Origin: Tritrichomonas musculus
Lineage: Eukaryota; Parabasalia; Tritrichomonadida; Tritrichomonadidae
Reading direction: 5' to 3'
Length of the DNA: 64,000 nt
Assembly (NCBI GenBank): GCA_039105265.1
Contig: JAPFFF010000056.1
Coordinates: forward strand, 868,001-932,000
The number at the start of each line of letters is the position of its first letter. Position 1 is the first letter of the stretch. Of the stretch, positions 26,883 through 35,924 are shown piece after piece. The translations under genes and the position numbers were made by a program. The notes below the pieces were generated by a model. It was not told the DNA's origin and did not search any database. It saw nothing but the letters and a program-made list of their open reading frames with translations.

Positions 26883-27521
26883 TCAAATCAAATCATGTTG
26901 ATGTTTGAATCTATTAATATATACGCTAACTTTTTGATTATTTATATCGTTCATTGAAATAAATTCATTGCCTGATTTATTTGTATTGATATGAAGAATT
27001 TTATAAATACTATCAGTAATCTTTGCATAAAAAATGTCTTCATTATTAGTATCATCATGGTAATAATAATACGTGTTTTCTTCAAATTCTTTCCTTTCTG
27101 TCTTTGTTTCATAGAAATCAATAACAATTGCATCATCAGGTATGTCATCAATGAATTCATATTGAATACCTTTATAATTTGATTTATTTTTATTATTCTC
27201 TGAACTTGATACAAATCGTAAATTATCAAGATGATAATCAGTTTTGATTCTATTCTTATGGTCGACTTGTGGTAGATTATTAGGGTTTTCAATAAATTGC
27301 TTTGCTACAAGAATATGTTTATAATATATTTTGTTATTTAGGTTTACACACGGATAAACATTTTGTCTGTATTCACCTTCAGCTATTATTTTTCCTGTTT
27401 TCTTATTCTTGATGTTATAAGGGAAAGTTGTTTGAATTTCATAATCACTTTCAAAACCTTTCAAAGGTTCAAATTCAGCTTCAGCATTTTCAATTTGTGT
27501 TTGTTCAGTTGGTTGACTCAT
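26883..27521 (-). CDS. NUMOD4/HNH-type homing endonuclease of B
   Basis: A 212-residue protein. The N-terminus (PLKGFESDYEIQTTFPYNIK) resembles NUMOD4 DNA-binding motifs of homing endonucleases. An HNH core follows (KHILVAKQFIENP, VDHKNRIKTDYHLDNLRFVS), with VDHKNR as first His and DNLRFVSSSEN as Asn motif. A C-terminal extension (from about residue 115) is absent from the shorter relative of element A at 42510-42845. It probably nicks or cuts DNA. It could promote spread of the gene or act in resolution during replication; which is unknown. Confidence 0.8.
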   Translation of the reverse strand: MSQPTEQTQIENAEAEFEPLKGFESDYEIQTTFPYNIKNKKTGKIIAEGEYRQNVYPCVNLNNKIYYKHILVAKQFIENPNNLPQVDHKNRIKTDYHLDNLRFVSSSENNKNKSNYKGIQYEFIDDIPDDAIVIDFYETKTERKEFEENTYYYYHDDTNNEDIFYAKITDSIYKILHINTNKSGNEFISMNDINNQKVSVYINRFKHQHDLI

Positions 27522-27576
27522 TTATAACAAAAATAAAAAAATTGATTTTTTAAAATAAAATCATTAAATTAATTGT

Positions 27577-30500
27577 TTAATGATTCTCAATGAAATAATC
27601 CTTTGCAGTGAAACCATTGACATAAGGACAACAACAATGATTTGATAATACCAACATTTTTGAATGTGCTGCTGTTAAAGCATTTTTGATTACAGTTATT
27701 TTACTCATCAGTTGTGAATTCATTTGAAGGTTTATATTTTTGCCTTTCATTATTGATTGCTTATCAATGACATTTTTGTAATCACTTGATTTGATGTTGT
27801 TCTTCTTCAATGAAACACCTTTGAGCTTTAATGAAATTGTTTTGTCATCTGACCAAATCGTATAACATTTAGCACACAAAGCAACTTGATTTGCTCCAAA
27901 CTTTTCTACACAGCATCCGAGTATCTTTTTCTCATCATATACATCATTGATTGCAGGGTTTGGCATAAAGCTATAAATGTGTTTATCATAAAATGATTTG
28001 TCTTTGATGACGTAATCAAACAACTGGTCAATCGGTTTATTCATATCACCAGCTATAGACATGTAAAGGCTGTCTGTATCGACCGAGTTGAAATGAATTT
28101 TATTCATGTCAATGCATTTGTAAAGAAAGTCATAAAGGAAAGTCAAATACCAATATTTCGCATTGTCTAATGTCCAAAATGATTCCTGAAGACATGTAGT
28201 GCATTTGAATGAATGAGGTTGTGATTGTATCAAATAACAATCATTTGACAATTTACATCCATTGCGATAAGTATCGGATGCAATCAATTGAAAGGCTTTA
28301 TTTTTATCAACAATTCTGACTTTGTTGAAGTTCTCTGAATTCATACCGTCATATCCGTAAGATCCGTTCATACTAATCTTGTAAAACTTTTCGTTCCCGT
28401 GTGCCTTTCCTGACAATATATCTTGACGCTTCTTCATAAACTCACAAACAAATTGATTGAATCCGTCATGAGCTTCATATAAACTTAAGCTCTTAATGTC
28501 ATCAACAATAAGTCCGTGGTCGATTAAAAACCATAAAAGGTAATTCGAGAACGTCATAAATGTTCCGCATGTATCAAGCAACATTGTCAGCTTTCTTGTT
28601 TCTTTATCGGCTGAATTCAGTTTATTGTCTTTCATATATTTGTACATATAGCTTCCAATCGTTTGCTCATCATTCATTATATTGATATTTCTAAACACAG
28701 GAGGGAAATTAATCAAATCGTTGATTTTATTCTTTGGACATCTCAATTTGACTTCAGCTTTGAATATAAACTCAGGGTTTGCATCAAATCGCTTCTTTGA
28801 TTGAATGATATTCATTGCAGTATTAAGAACCTTTTCATTCTTGTTTCCTTGTTCATCATAAACATCAAATCGTTTTATAAATGAACCAGGCATGTACATG
28901 ATTCCTCCGTGATAAGGATTGAATGAATGTTTTACTGAACTGAATGATGAGGGATACAATGAATTGAAATCAATACCAGCAACGTGTGAAACTATGTTTG
29001 AAGTGTCATAGCTAATGATTCTGTCATTAACGGCATCATATTTGAGTTTATTGATTAATGTTTGACCTCTAATGTTCACTCGATGAAGTACATTTGATAA
29101 TCCTCCCGTTATGTTCTCTCTCAAATTGTAGTATTCTTTTTCATCAGTTATGAGTGTTGGCAGGTGATGGAGCTTGCAGAATTTCTTCAATTGTATTTTG
29201 GTTCTTGTTATCTTGTCATCATCACGTTGTCTCAAACGATTACATTCAGCACAAGCAAGTAAACAGTTATCAATCTGATGTCCTTTGTTGTTATCTATTC
29301 TGTCAAGTGTCGGTTTGTTGTTGTAAGTAAAGTGTTCACCACATAAATGACATTTACCTGTTTCATTTGATTCATACAATTTCATGAATGCTTCGAAATC
29401 CTTTTCACTAACACATTTTGAAATATCTCGTTGATTTTGGTTCGTTTGAAGCGATGAATCGCCTTTTTGTGAGCAAAAATTATGTTTCATGTCTTGCTTT
29501 CGATAATTATCACATTTATTTAACCACCATTTCATTGTTGGTTTGAATGTATTTGATTTGTTGATGATTTCATAGTCGTTCTTCGGGTTGAAATCTTTGT
29601 AAGCAAGAGCATATTTGATACATGAAGCATTCTTTGATAACGAAAGATTGCTAATCAAATCAACTTTATATTCAGCATTCATTTGAATAAGGTTGTCAAT
29701 AGGATTAATCATCATTTCAACATCATTGTCATTGTATGATAACAAGTAATCCCAACGTGTTGCAAACCTCTTTGAATCAATCAAATACTCTTCATAATCA
29801 GCTTTTGTTAATGGATTCTTTTGATTGAGATAACTGTAAAAGTCTTCATATTTGAATGGTTCACTCTTTGATAACACTTCATTATAATTTTCATTGTTGA
29901 TTGCTTCATAAGGAAATACACCTTTCGAACTGTTAGATATACCGCCAAAATCGATTCCAAACTGTTTGAGTGTTCCTCCAGCAACAAATGCTTGTGCGTC
30001 AATGAATCGTAATCGAATAGGATACTTTGATGATTTCAATATAAATTGTTTCAATGATGTAGCTGTTCCAATCATTCCGCTATCGATAGACCAATGATTT
30101 TTAATCAATTGCTCTTTGAATAAGTTTGAATCAAATCGTGATGAATTAAAACCGAATACTGTTATTGTTTTCAATGATGTATCTATTTTATTGAGTTCAT
30201 CTTCTGATTTATCTTTAATGAATGATTTTAAATGATTCAATTTATCAACATACACATCACAGCCAACAACAAATAACCAGTCAATCCATTTGGCAATGAA
30301 TTCATTTGTTCTTATATCAAAGTTCTTTGTTATCAAACCTTTATCAAGTTTCACACATGATGAAACACTCAAAGGAATCAATCGAGAATTGATAACTGAT
30401 TTATCACTAACTTTCTTTTCAATCTTTTGCTCCATTGTTTCAAAATCATAAGTGATATAATGAATTGTTGGCTTCCATTCAAGTTCATATGAAAGACAAT

Positions 30501-32139
30501 ACAAATAAACAGGATTGTTTAAAATGTGTGGACAATATGGCAAAGCTTCTCGTGAAGGTATGAAATCCTTTTTGAATTTGCCATCACATTTATCTACATG
30601 TCTGTTGAATCTGTCAATATTGTTATTTCCTTTGTGAATGTATGAACCACAATGAGGACATATATGAATGTTTGTTAATGCTTCAGCATCAATGATGTAC
30701 ATGATATGAAGTATCTTATCTTTTGAATACAACAGAGCTGAAAATGTTTTGTTTGATTCATCAGTGTTGTGCCATTGGTCTTGAATATCATAAATATGTT
30801 TCTCTTTGTCATATTCATAGATGTTGACATTGATGTTATGATTCTTGGCTGATTCTTTCATTTCTTCAATCGTGATTCCTTTGAATGTGTTGATGAATTG
30901 ATTTGCTGCTTTTGAAGGTTTTGTTGAATAAGTTATTCCGTGTTCTTCACATAATATTTTCTTTGCTGCTGCTGTTCTGTTGGAGATTTTAAATGTTCGT
31001 GTTTCAATAAGTTGCTTATTCAAACAGCAAGCAAGGAAACGATACCAACATAAACAATCATCAACGTTATCCATAATGATATATTTATTTTTAATGAACT
31101 CTTCTGGTAATCCATCAATCTTACCTGTTATCTTAACGACACGAGAGATTGTAAATGAAACAGACCAAACGATACACAATTTGATGTTTGAAGCAGTGGT
31201 TTCATATTCATGAATCTTTGATTCAATATACAGTTTAACTTTATCAATATCTTTATTCTCTCTAACGATTATCGGTACTGATGATTTATAATTCTTCCAT
31301 TTGATTTCACTTGCTTCATATGTATATCTTTCGTTTTCATTCTTTGGTGGTATCTCAAATATACCAGTCAATTGAAAATATATTTTGAACGGTTTCACTT
31401 CTTGTTTAAATACTGTTTCAGTCAAATATTCATTGATGTCTTCAATTGATGAAACTCCGTTCTTGTAATATATTTTTATCGGTTCTTTACTGTTTTCATC
31501 TAATCGTTCAACCTTTTCATTATCATTTGGGAATTGGTCAATGAAATGACTGCATGCTTCAACTGCTTCATCAAAGTTCTCAGGTTCATTGATTATGAAA
31601 TATGAGTCATGTTTTGAATGAACACCTTTATAGCCAAACTTTTTGAGGTATTCAATTAATTCAGCATTTTCATTGTTGAATCGAATGTCTTCATATCGTT
31701 GAGGTTGTTTGTTTGTCTTTGGCGGTAATGGTCTCAATAATATATTTTCAGATTTAATTAATTGAAGGGCTTTGTTGAGTGCATCATGAGCTATTTTAAT
31801 GTTGTTCTCGATTTGTTTTTGTTTTAGTTGTTGTTCATCATTTTGTTCTTCTTCTTCAAATTGTTCCTCTTCCTCCTCTTCTTCTTGTTCTTCTGCTTCT
31901 CTTTTCATTCTATTGACGAAAGCTAATATTGTTGTATCATTGATTCTATTACCTTCATGTTCTCTAAAACCGAATGAAGTTAGATAATTTTCTAAAATGT
32001 TTTTGAAATGTTTAACATCATAATCAGAAGGTTTAGATGTTGATAAGCGAGGTTTTAATTGAAGTTCATTATTGATATACCTGATTTGTTCAATAACAAA
32101 TGATTTGGTATCTTTTTGATAGTAATAACGCGAACTCAT
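27577..32139 (-). CDS. polB: Family-B (protein-primed type) DNA polymerase of B with OTU-like, zinc-finger and HNH regions
   Basis: A 1520-residue multidomain polymerase. Residues about 80-115 are Glu-rich and disordered. An OTU-like cysteine-protease pattern has DDCLCWYRFLA (about 355) and a His segment LLYSKDKILHIMYI (about 466). A CPHC...H...C zinc finger spans about 491-515. The 3'-5' exonuclease starts at YDFETMEQ (about 561). An HNH nuclease insertion (CHLCGEHF, LDRIDNN, CNRLRQRDD) lies at about 928-968. Polymerase motifs follow: GIDFNSLYPSSF (about 1051), NGSYGYDG (about 1257) and VDTDSLYMS (about 1351). The element C polymerase is a close relative up to its break. Confidence 0.93.
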   Translation of the reverse strand: MSSRYYYQKDTKSFVIEQIRYINNELQLKPRLSTSKPSDYDVKHFKNILENYLTSFGFREHEGNRINDTTILAFVNRMKREAEEQEEEEEEEQFEEEEQNDEQQLKQKQIENNIKIAHDALNKALQLIKSENILLRPLPPKTNKQPQRYEDIRFNNENAELIEYLKKFGYKGVHSKHDSYFIINEPENFDEAVEACSHFIDQFPNDNEKVERLDENSKEPIKIYYKNGVSSIEDINEYLTETVFKQEVKPFKIYFQLTGIFEIPPKNENERYTYEASEIKWKNYKSSVPIIVRENKDIDKVKLYIESKIHEYETTASNIKLCIVWSVSFTISRVVKITGKIDGLPEEFIKNKYIIMDNVDDCLCWYRFLACCLNKQLIETRTFKISNRTAAAKKILCEEHGITYSTKPSKAANQFINTFKGITIEEMKESAKNHNINVNIYEYDKEKHIYDIQDQWHNTDESNKTFSALLYSKDKILHIMYIIDAEALTNIHICPHCGSYIHKGNNNIDRFNRHVDKCDGKFKKDFIPSREALPYCPHILNNPVYLYCLSYELEWKPTIHYITYDFETMEQKIEKKVSDKSVINSRLIPLSVSSCVKLDKGLITKNFDIRTNEFIAKWIDWLFVVGCDVYVDKLNHLKSFIKDKSEDELNKIDTSLKTITVFGFNSSRFDSNLFKEQLIKNHWSIDSGMIGTATSLKQFILKSSKYPIRLRFIDAQAFVAGGTLKQFGIDFGGISNSSKGVFPYEAINNENYNEVLSKSEPFKYEDFYSYLNQKNPLTKADYEEYLIDSKRFATRWDYLLSYNDNDVEMMINPIDNLIQMNAEYKVDLISNLSLSKNASCIKYALAYKDFNPKNDYEIINKSNTFKPTMKWWLNKCDNYRKQDMKHNFCSQKGDSSLQTNQNQRDISKCVSEKDFEAFMKLYESNETGKCHLCGEHFTYNNKPTLDRIDNNKGHQIDNCLLACAECNRLRQRDDDKITRTKIQLKKFCKLHHLPTLITDEKEYYNLRENITGGLSNVLHRVNIRGQTLINKLKYDAVNDRIISYDTSNIVSHVAGIDFNSLYPSSFSSVKHSFNPYHGGIMYMPGSFIKRFDVYDEQGNKNEKVLNTAMNIIQSKKRFDANPEFIFKAEVKLRCPKNKINDLINFPPVFRNINIMNDEQTIGSYMYKYMKDNKLNSADKETRKLTMLLDTCGTFMTFSNYLLWFLIDHGLIVDDIKSLSLYEAHDGFNQFVCEFMKKRQDILSGKAHGNEKFYKISMNGSYGYDGMNSENFNKVRIVDKNKAFQLIASDTYRNGCKLSNDCYLIQSQPHSFKCTTCLQESFWTLDNAKYWYLTFLYDFLYKCIDMNKIHFNSVDTDSLYMSIAGDMNKPIDQLFDYVIKDKSFYDKHIYSFMPNPAINDVYDEKKILGCCVEKFGANQVALCAKCYTIWSDDKTISLKLKGVSLKKNNIKSSDYKNVIDKQSIMKGKNINLQMNSQLMSKITVIKNALTAAHSKMLVLSNHCCCPYVNGFTAKDYFIENH

Positions 32140-32231
32140 TTATGATATTATTAAAAAATCAAATTATTTGAAATTTGAAAAAATGTTAAATCAAAAAATA
32201 AAAAATATTTCGAGTTTTTTATTTCATTGAA

Positions 32232-32582
32232 ATGTCTGAGTTAAGAGAAATAATAAAACACATTGAAGAAATACATAAATTACTTTTGATATTAGAATCA
32301 AAACAAGAAGTAAGTGAAGAAGAAGAAACAAATGAAGAAGCAAATACAGAAGCAAACCATAAAAGAACGCGTTCAATATTCAATTCATCAAAGTTCTTGA
32401 ACAAGGATGAACGTGAAAAAGTTATACAATTTTTGGATGATAAAGTAATGAATGATATAAATAAGTTGCCAGGACATAAAAGGTGTTCATATACACAAAA
32501 CTTATTGAAGGAAAAATTGAAGTTAAATGTATCATCATATATGATTAATAGATTATTGGCATTTAAGAACAACAAAGAATAA
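32232..32582 (+). CDS. Small acidic/basic helical protein of B, unknown
   Basis: A 116-residue protein with an N-terminal helix, a Glu/Asn-rich linker and a basic C-terminal domain (YTQNLLKEKLKLNVSSYMIN). It follows TTTTTTATTTCATTGAAATG. It is divergent from the polymerase, with a 92-bp gap. Not recognised. Confidence 0.5.
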   Translation: MSELREIIKHIEEIHKLLLILESKQEVSEEEETNEEANTEANHKRTRSIFNSSKFLNKDEREKVIQFLDDKVMNDINKLPGHKRCSYTQNLLKEKLKLNVSSYMINRLLAFKNNKE

Positions 32583-32620
32583 AAATATCATTTAATTAAT
32601 TTGTTTATTTTTGGTTTAAA

Positions 32621-32866
32621 ATGAATAGTGCAATTAAAGGTTTGAGTTGTGATACATCAGCTTTACACGCTCAGTTTCGAATAGTTAAAGACAAGATATT
32701 CAATGAATGTATGAATTCTGAAGATGATGCATTAAACGGAAAGTTTGATAAGATGATTCACATATTGTCGATATATAAACAACTATTTAATGATATTGAA
32801 TCGATTAAAATACAATTAAGAGCTATTGATGAACGTATCAAATCAGCTGAACAAATGACTTTGTAA
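32621..32866 (+). CDS. Conserved Maverick small helical protein (B copy)
   Basis: An 81-residue protein clearly homologous to the 82-residue A gene at 43195-43443 (MNSAIKGLSCD versus MNSAINGLNND, and VKDKIFNECMN versus IKDKIFGKCMN). It is helical, with a fixed N-terminus and a conserved Cys in the CMN motif. In both elements it lies near the right TIR on the plus strand, behind a TTTATTTTTG box. Family unknown, but conserved between diverged elements. Confidence 0.75.
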   Translation: MNSAIKGLSCDTSALHAQFRIVKDKIFNECMNSEDDALNGKFDKMIHILSIYKQLFNDIESIKIQLRAIDERIKSAEQMTL

Positions 32867-32920
32867 ATGAATCATTGAATGACTCATCATTAATGTTGTT
32901 TTATTTTTATTCAAACATTC

Positions 32921-33496
32921 ATGGCATTATCAAAAGCTCGTATATTAAGTAGCGAGAACGATGCATCTGTCAAAACAGAGCAGAACACAAACATTAATAT
33001 AAACATCAAACCAAAGCAACCACAACCAGTTGAATATCCATCAGTTCAACCATTACCACAATCATCTCAAGCCACAAATTTTACTATACCTCAGATGAGT
33101 GGAGTATATCAATCACAGCATCCAACAAACAACGTTTCCCTAGAAAGAGGTATCAGTGATATTGGAGCTGATATAACAGAACTTGAAACCAAAAACAAAT
33201 TCCTTGAGATATTATTATCCATCTATGAAACCAATCCAATAAAAGTCAATGATTTATTGATTTGTCATTCAAATACATTAATGGAACTCATCAAATTACT
33301 AACACAAGCAGATAAAGTTGAATTGATTGTCAATGATGATTGTGCGTGTAATGGTTGCGTTTCTCGTTCCAAATATCTTTTAATTGATAGGATATTGGTG
33401 TACAAAAATAATGAATCAAATGACTTGAAATACAAATATAATAGCATTTATACCGAACTCATTAGACACAACATTTCATTAAAAACATGTATTTAA
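32921..33496 (+). CDS. Conserved Maverick protein (paralogue of A gene at 12416)
   Basis: A 191-residue protein. Its N-terminal 80 residues are Pro/Gln/Ser-rich and disordered. The C-terminal half is homologous by eye to the A protein at 12416-12940, with the shared cysteine cluster (DDCACNGC). Function unknown. In B it follows the small conserved protein by 54 bp; in A the two genes are far apart. Confidence 0.7.
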   Translation: MALSKARILSSENDASVKTEQNTNININIKPKQPQPVEYPSVQPLPQSSQATNFTIPQMSGVYQSQHPTNNVSLERGISDIGADITELETKNKFLEILLSIYETNPIKVNDLLICHSNTLMELIKLLTQADKVELIVNDDCACNGCVSRSKYLLIDRILVYKNNESNDLKYKYNSIYTELIRHNISLKTCI

Positions 33497-33506
33497 AAAC
33501 TAATAA

Positions 33507-33638
33507 ATGATATATGAAATATTAGTTGTTTCATTATTAACAGGTTTATTTTTAGTGAAGATTGTTGAAGTATCTTTAATGATGCCTGACAAAGAACCAG
33601 AACTCAGTGAAGAGATAAGAACAAAAATGTATTCATGA
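33507..33638 (+). CDS. Candidate 43-residue membrane microprotein of B
   Basis: A short open frame fills the gap between 33496 and the ATPase start. It has an N-terminal hydrophobic helix (ILVVSLLTGLFLVKIV) followed by an acidic/basic tail ending KMYS. It begins 10 bp after the previous stop and ends 24 bp before the ATPase start. A single-pass membrane protein is plausible, for example at a virion or host membrane. Short length keeps confidence low. Confidence 0.4.
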   Translation: MIYEILVVSLLTGLFLVKIVEVSLMMPDKEPELSEEIRTKMYS

Positions 33639-33662
33639 AGAGCTTTAACGAAAACTAAAGAA

Positions 33663-34607
33663 ATGAAAGGTTTCATGAAACCCACTCAGTTTAATTACAA
33701 AGAGATTTTATTCTCTAGTGGTTCTGATTATGATGATGACCAAATGAGTTTTGCATTTGAATATGAATCATTCAAGCCAACTGTTAATGAAACAACATTT
33801 AATATTGATGATGAGATGAATAAAGCATATCAACGCAATGAATCAAAAATAAAGAATGAATCAATCAGACCAATCGCAAACGGTATTTATTCATATTACA
33901 ATTCATTGAACATACTCGTTGGTCAGCAAGGTAAAGGAAAGAGTCATATAATGCTACGAGATGTTATTCAAATGTCTCGAATGAAGAACGCTGGCTTTCA
34001 TTTAATTGTTTATGTATCACGAAACGGAACAATCAATGATGCAACATTCGAAAGCCAACGCGAATTGATACAGCTACCAATAAAAACTGTTGCTGACAGC
34101 AATGCTGAAGAATATCTTAAACAGCTTGATTTATATAAAGAATTGTATAACAAATATTCATCAACACCAAAAATAGTAATCGAAGGGACGGAGTCCCCTT
34201 TTGCGAAGCAAAATGAAAAGAAGTTAAACGATATGTTTGAGTTTCTTCATATCAATAAACTAGGTCAACCAAATAAACCACTAAATACTATCATTCTTTG
34301 TGAAGACTTCTTGAAATCGAAACTAATTAAATCATCCTATTTTATCAATACCATCAGTCAGCTTCGACATAAGAATCTAATCATATTCGTTAACATCCAG
34401 TTCTTCAAAGCTTTAACAACAGAATGGAAAAATAATGCAACATCATTCTTCATCTTTAGTGGTTATTCACGACAGAAACTCGGCTACATATATCAACAAG
34501 TTCCATTTCCAATAGATTTCGAAGAGCTATGGAATCGATACAGAACAATGAAAGCACATCAATTCGTTTTAATCAATGTTCGAACTAATAACCTTTCATT
34601 CATCTAA
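33663..34607 (+). CDS. A32/FtsK-like genome-packaging ATPase of B
   Basis: A 314-residue P-loop ATPase. Walker A is ILVGQQGKGKSH (about residues 83-94) and Walker B is NTIILCEDF (about residue 210), followed by ISQLRHKNLIIFVNIQFF, the strand with a polar sensor residue typical of the HerA/FtsK-like packaging ATPases of polintons and large DNA viruses. A double-hairpin motif (34186-34214) lies inside the frame and encodes GTESPFAKQN, an apparently in-frame insertion. It would drive DNA into capsids. The A element counterpart is at 37693-38559. Confidence 0.82.
   Translation: MKGFMKPTQFNYKEILFSSGSDYDDDQMSFAFEYESFKPTVNETTFNIDDEMNKAYQRNESKIKNESIRPIANGIYSYYNSLNILVGQQGKGKSHIMLRDVIQMSRMKNAGFHLIVYVSRNGTINDATFESQRELIQLPIKTVADSNAEEYLKQLDLYKELYNKYSSTPKIVIEGTESPFAKQNEKKLNDMFEFLHINKLGQPNKPLNTIILCEDFLKSKLIKSSYFINTISQLRHKNLIIFVNIQFFKALTTEWKNNATSFFIFSGYSRQKLGYIYQQVPFPIDFEELWNRYRTMKAHQFVLINVRTNNLSFI
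34186..34214. repeat. Double-hairpin motif inside the ATPase gene
   Basis: Stems GGGAC-GGA-GTCCC (34186-34198) and TTTTGC-GAA-GCAAAA (34200-34214). It is the inverted counterpart of 18788-18816 with compensatory differences in the second stem. It sits in frame in coding sequence, suggesting a mobile or recurrently inserted hairpin. Confidence 0.7.
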
Positions 34608-35060
34608 TACAATTTGTTGTTGAACACCAACAAACAGCTGTGGTGTATTGATATTATATTTTTGTCTCATTTGTTCAATCAATTCCTTTGTTTTCTTATC
34701 TGTTGCTTTCCTTATGCTGTAATTATAATACTTATATTCTTTGAATGATTGTTCTTCACTTGAACCTTCAACGAAGAATTCAATGGATGTTGTTGATATT
34801 CTTCTTCTAACATTTGATGTAAGTGTTATGTATTCAAGACCGAGTTCAACAATCTTATCATGATAGAATCGTTTGAATTCATTCTCTTTGTTCTTCAATG
34901 ATATGTACATCACTTTAGCTTTATATGTAGCCTTTCCACTTGGTATTGGATATCTATCACACAATATTGAGAAATCACATTGTTTAAACTTCTCTGTTTC
35001 ATCCAGCATATCAATCAATGAATTGATGTAATCATAAACCTTTGGTGTTGACATTTTCAT
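34596..35060 (-). CDS. Protein of B near the right TIR, unknown
   Basis: A 154-residue protein starting MKM; the second Met at 35054 is an alternative start. It is preceded by TTTATTTTTATTTTTTAATT. A mixed alpha/beta sequence with several basic segments and no recognised motif. Its 3' end overlaps the convergent ATPase gene by 12 bp. The 19-bp tandem array lies directly upstream. Confidence 0.55.
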   Translation of the reverse strand: MKMSTPKVYDYINSLIDMLDETEKFKQCDFSILCDRYPIPSGKATYKAKVMYISLKNKENEFKRFYHDKIVELGLEYITLTSNVRRRISTTSIEFFVEGSSEEQSFKEYKYYNYSIRKATDKKTKELIEQMRQKYNINTPQLFVGVQQQIVLDE

Positions 35061-35095
35061 TTAATTAAAAAATAAAAATAAATTTAATGATATGT

Positions 35096-35318
35096 ATCAT
35101 ATGAAACAATTAGTATCACATGAGGAAATAGGTATCACATGAGATAAAAGGTATCACATGAGGAAAAAGGTAGCTTATGAGGAAAAAGGTAGCTTATGAG
35201 GAAAAAGGTAGCTTATGAGGAAAAAGGTAGCTTATGAGGAAAAAGGTAGCTTATGAGGAAAAAGGTAGCTTATGAGGAAAAAGGTATCACACTAAATAAA
35301 AGGTATCACATGAGTCAT
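35096..35318. repeat. Tandem array with the 19-bp unit GAGGAAAAAGGTAGCTTAT in B
   Basis: About seven near-perfect copies (roughly 35155-35285) are flanked by degenerate units containing GGTATCACATGAG. The unit is the reverse complement of the array in element A (11576-11741). Nearby 35319-35390 holds AACAAGAT-type repeats. Confidence 0.9.
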
Positions 35319-35410
35319 CAACAAGATATTCAACAATAACAACAAGATTTTCAACAACAACATGGTTCTTCAACAACAAGATGGTTCTTTATAAATAAAA
35401 TTTTTTTTCC

Positions 35411-35532
35411 TAACCAGCTAGCTTTTCAGGCGTTCGACAACGTTTCTGATGACCTTTAGCATTCTCATTGACTACCAGAACTGGCTACGTTCCAGCTTGT
35501 CTCGATGTCGTTTCGGTCTCGCCCCGATTTCA
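35411..35532. other. GC-rich non-coding island in B (possible structured RNA)
   Basis: About 120 bp with markedly higher GC than surroundings lie between the tandem array and the right TIR. Short self-complementary pieces are present (CCAG-AA-CTGG, TCGG...CCGA, CTAGCTAG-like). No ORF longer than about 36 codons, no tRNA pattern and no clear family. The rest of 35533-35668 is AT-rich without visible features. Confidence 0.3.
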
Positions 35533-35756
35533 GAATTAAATAATAATAATATTTTTTATCTTTGCTATATACAAATATTTTTTAAAAATAATTTTTTATT
35601 TTCGCAAATTCTAAAAACAATATAAAACAAGTATAAATATATTAGGAATAATAAATAAACACAAACTGCATCAGCTTGAGAATGAATTAAATGAACTGTC
35701 TAATAAATGAACATCAATTGATGGTAATCATTAAATGAGTTCATATTATTTTTGTT

Positions 35757-35814
35757 CATTAGTCGTGTTGACGGCGGGCTTTAGCCTGACGGAAACCGAC
35801 TGATATATACTACT
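35757..35814. other. Structured module with an embedded A/C-type terminus, right TIR of B
   Basis: Inverted copy of 15464-15520, ending CTGATATATACTACT (35800-35814). The outer stem is ATTAGTCG/CGACTGAT and the inner hairpin is GGGC-TTTA-GCCT. See the A right end at 43753-43823 for the covarying relative. Confidence 0.7.
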
Positions 35815-35924
35815 AAAACAAGTTCAAAGATGTAAATTCTAAAATGAAGATTCAAAAGTGGCGACCGTCAATCTCAATTTTATCTCACCCCACCAAAAAA
35901 TAAAACATTAATAAAAAAATTCAT

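Noticed and set aside
33500-33685. Minus-strand 61-codon frame before the B ATPase
   Set aside because: It overlaps the ATPase start and is antisense to a better plus-strand microprotein candidate.
35411-35532. tRNA or box C/D snoRNA in the GC-rich island
   Set aside because: A TGATGA-like string and a GTTCGA string are present, but no cloverleaf or paired D box with a terminal stem could be drawn.
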